Shown in pieces: positions 6,352 to 8,370 of a stretch of DNA of 8,370 bases (position 1 is its first letter; the number at the start of each line of letters is the position of its first letter). The DNA comes from CAYYVJ01 sp964475115 (GTDB taxonomy: Bacteria > Bacillota > Clostridia > Lachnospirales > Lachnospiraceae). The stretch covers positions 1-8,370 of the forward strand of contig CAYYVJ010000086.1 of the NCBI GenBank assembly GCA_964475115.1, given 5' to 3'. Made by a program: the position numbers and the translations under genes. The notes below the pieces were generated by a model, which ran no database searches, had not been told where the DNA came from, and saw only the letters and a list, made by a program, of their open reading frames with translations.

Positions 6352-8370
6352 CTATATCTTAAATTTAGTAACCAATTTATGCAATGTGTTCGCAAGATCC
6401 CCTAACACTTCTGCTGTACCATAGATTTCTTCGACAGAAGCTGTTTGTTCTTCTGTGGAAGCGGATGCTTCTTCACTCTCTGCAGCATTTTCTTCTGCAA
6501 TCGCTGATAGGCTTTCCAATACACCTAATATTTCTTGTCTCATCTTGTCCATTTTTTCAGCTGAACTACTCAAACTATGTACAGCATCAATATTTAAATT
6601 CATAGCTTCTTCAATTGTATTATATTTATCTTTACTATTATTTACACTTTTGGCTTGTTCTGAGGAGATGGCTGTTACCTTCCCCATTGTTTCTACAGCA
6701 GCCATGATATTGCTTCTCAATTCACTTACGATCTCATAAATTGTTTTTGTTGAACTCGTTGATTGTTCTGCCAAGCTTCTGATTTCTTCTGCCACTACTG
6801 CAAAACCACGACCTGCCTCTCCCGCTCTAGCGGCTTCTATTGCTGCATTTAAAGACAACAAGTTGGTCTGATTTGCAATGGATTCAATCACATTACTTGC
6901 TTCACCTATTTTTTGAGAGCTTTCATTGGTCTTCATAATAACATCATAAATCTCTTGAATAGCAATGGTGCTTTCTTTTGTTTTTTCACTGAGCATATCA
7001 ATTTCAAATAAACCTTCACTCACTACTTCCTTTACTCTATTGGAATAGTCATTTACATTTAATATATCCTTTTGTACCATTTCCATTGTATCGCCTAGCT
7101 CTATTGCTTTTAGAGAGCCTGATTCTGTATTCTTAGCTTGTTCCGTAGCTCCATGCGCTATTTCTTCTACCGTCTTTGCTACTTCTTGAGATGCTACTGC
7201 TGTTTGTTCTGCGGTTGCTGTTAACTCTTCTGATGATGACGCAACTTGCTCGGATGAAGCCCGAACATCTCCGATAATCTGTCTCATGCCCATAATAATT
7301 CCATTTAAAGATTGAGCAAGAATTCCGATTTCATCATTTTTTATAAGTAAATTTTTATCAATGTCTACCGTTAAATTTAAATTTGCAATTTGATCAGCAA
7401 TCTTCGCTGTCTCAATAATGGGTTTTGCCATAAGATGACCATATATAAATGTTGCAATTACACTTATTATTAATATCGTAAAACTTATACTCAAAATACT
7501 AACACGTAAAGTGGAAATTGCACTCAGCATCTCATCTTCATATGCTGTTAATACAAAGGTCCAATCCGTACCTGCAATAGGCGCATATCCTACATGTCTT
7601 GTTGAATTATCAACTGAATAGCTACCTGTTCCTTGATTATTCTCTAAGATTGTTCCTATTGTATCCGCTAATGTAACTAAGCTTTTATCATTTTTCACTT
7701 CTTCCATTGGATTATATTGATCTAATACATAATTTTGATCTTTATAGCCAATAAATGTTCCTTTGCTATCAATAATGTATCCATAACCACTTGTACCATA
7801 ACCTGTATCTGCAGCGTTTTCACTTAATGACGTTCCGTTACTTAGCCCGACTATCGCTCCTACAACTTTACCATTTTTTCTTATGGGTACTGCTTGGATT
7901 AAAGATAAGTCATTGTCTGCTTTACTAACAAGAAAAACATTTGCAACTTCACCCTTTTCTATTATTCTTTTTACTGGATGATCTGCTTCAAGCTGAGTCC
8001 CTGTACCTCCGTTAGGATAACGCAATTTCCACTCTAAATTTAAGATCCCTAAATCTCTAAAACCAGTACCTTCTTTAAAATCATTCAGCACTTTTTCTTG
8101 CTCCGACCAGCTCATCTCCTGAAGTACATCATTTGCTGCTAATACCTCTAATTCCCTAACTCCATTTTCCAAACGACTTGCTTGTAACTTAGCCACCTCA
8201 CCAGATAGTACTTGTAAATCACCTTTGGATTTTTCGACGATAATATTACTTGCCACTTTTAGGACCACCAAACCTAATGATAAAGTTGCCACGAAAATTA
8301 TTGCCGAAAAAAATACAATTAGTTTTAATTTTATACTTACCTTCTTTTTTATTTTATCCTTCTCATTATT
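6352..8370 (-). CDS. Methyl-accepting chemotaxis protein with dCache-like sensor (5' end cut)
   Basis: A transmembrane chemoreceptor that signals through CheW/CheA to control swimming. The frame is open to the right edge with 672 visible codons; GTG 8292 could be called as a start but lies inside the first membrane helix, so the true start is outside the window. Numbered from the first visible codon, a basic N-terminus leads into TM1 (about 17-37), then a sensor of about 250 residues. The sensor's GYGTSGYGYIIDSKG (190-204) and TDWTFVL (268-274) are typical of Cache domains. TM2 is at about 290-311, a HAMP domain at about 311-365, and a cytoplasmic coiled coil follows. The conserved signalling tip is ESIANQTNLLSLNAAIEAAR (496-515) followed by AGEAGRGFAVVAEEIRSLAEQS. 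Ala/Glu/Gln-rich methylation helices flank it (near 375-410 and 625-650). No CheR-tethering pentapeptide is at the C-terminus (VTKFKI). The ligand cannot be predicted. Confidence 0.95.
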   Translation of the reverse strand, partial: NNEKDKIKKKVSIKLKLIVFFSAIIFVATLSLGLVVLKVASNIIVEKSKGDLQVLSGEVAKLQASRLENGVRELEVLAANDVLQEMSWSEQEKVLNDFKEGTGFRDLGILNLEWKLRYPNGGTGTQLEADHPVKRIIEKGEVANVFLVSKADNDLSLIQAVPIRKNGKVVGAIVGLSNGTSLSENAADTGYGTSGYGYIIDSKGTFIGYKDQNYVLDQYNPMEEVKNDKSLVTLADTIGTILENNQGTGSYSVDNSTRHVGYAPIAGTDWTFVLTAYEDEMLSAISTLRVSILSISFTILIISVIATFIYGHLMAKPIIETAKIADQIANLNLTVDIDKNLLIKNDEIGILAQSLNGIIMGMRQIIGDVRASSEQVASSSEELTATAEQTAVASQEVAKTVEEIAHGATEQAKNTESGSLKAIELGDTMEMVQKDILNVNDYSNRVKEVVSEGLFEIDMLSEKTKESTIAIQEIYDVIMKTNESSQKIGEASNVIESIANQTNLLSLNAAIEAARAGEAGRGFAVVAEEIRSLAEQSTSSTKTIYEIVSELRSNIMAAVETMGKVTAISSEQAKSVNNSKDKYNTIEEAMNLNIDAVHSLSSSAEKMDKMRQEILGVLESLSAIAEENAAESEEASASTEEQTASVEEIYGTAEVLGDLANTLHKLVTKFKI

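Noticed and set aside
6384..6739. Overlapping plus-strand frames opposite the chemoreceptor
   Set aside because: They are shadows of the repetitive Ala/Glu-rich coiled coil on the minus strand, which read as Leu/Ser-rich peptides.
8290..8292. GTG start for the chemoreceptor
   Set aside because: It falls within the first membrane helix, and the frame continues open upstream with a basic segment and the rest of that helix.
1..8370. CRISPR array, insertion sequence, tRNA or rRNA
   Set aside because: I saw no regular direct repeats with spacers, no transposase-like frame with terminal repeats and no tRNA-like cloverleaf on either strand by eye.

Overview
The window looks like chromosomal DNA of a low-GC Gram-positive anaerobe of the Clostridia, most likely a Lachnospiraceae-type organism. 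The base composition is AT-rich. The order cdaA-cdaR-glmM is the classic Firmicutes c-di-AMP locus, and the two membrane proteins before cdaA resemble hypothetical proteins I recall from Lachnospiraceae genomes. Every supported gene is on the minus strand, so transcription runs from high to low coordinates. The sequence has one run of exactly 100 Ns (4232-4331), which looks like a default scaffold gap.

In transcription order, the window opens with a methyl-accepting chemotaxis protein cut by the right edge (8370-6352). It ends at a clear rho-independent terminator (6335-6304). Next is a stand-alone UPF0178 (YaiI/YqxD) protein (6233-5784). A good extended -10 promoter (5773-5765) with a leader inverted repeat (5763-5728) then starts what looks like a long operon. 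Its members are a two-TM membrane protein (5706-5281), a polytopic membrane protein overlapping it by one base (5281-4334), the diadenylate cyclase CdaA with its start lost in the N gap, its regulator CdaR overlapping CdaA by 11 bases, HPr (1960-1697), GlmM (1600-254), and a GT2 glycosyltransferase starting 3 bases after glmM and cut by the left edge.

Together the genes describe an envelope-homeostasis locus. CdaA makes the osmotic and cell-wall second messenger c-di-AMP. CdaR and GlmM are its known regulators in other Firmicutes. GlmM supplies glucosamine-1-phosphate for peptidoglycan, and the glycosyltransferase probably builds a surface polysaccharide. Two less ordinary points deserve attention. 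A PTS phosphocarrier gene lies between cdaR and glmM, and two uncharacterised membrane proteins lie directly upstream of cdaA, one with a distinctive acidic/aromatic cytoplasmic tail. I found no CRISPR array, mobile element, tRNA or rRNA. Apart from these points, the window is mostly conserved housekeeping genes.
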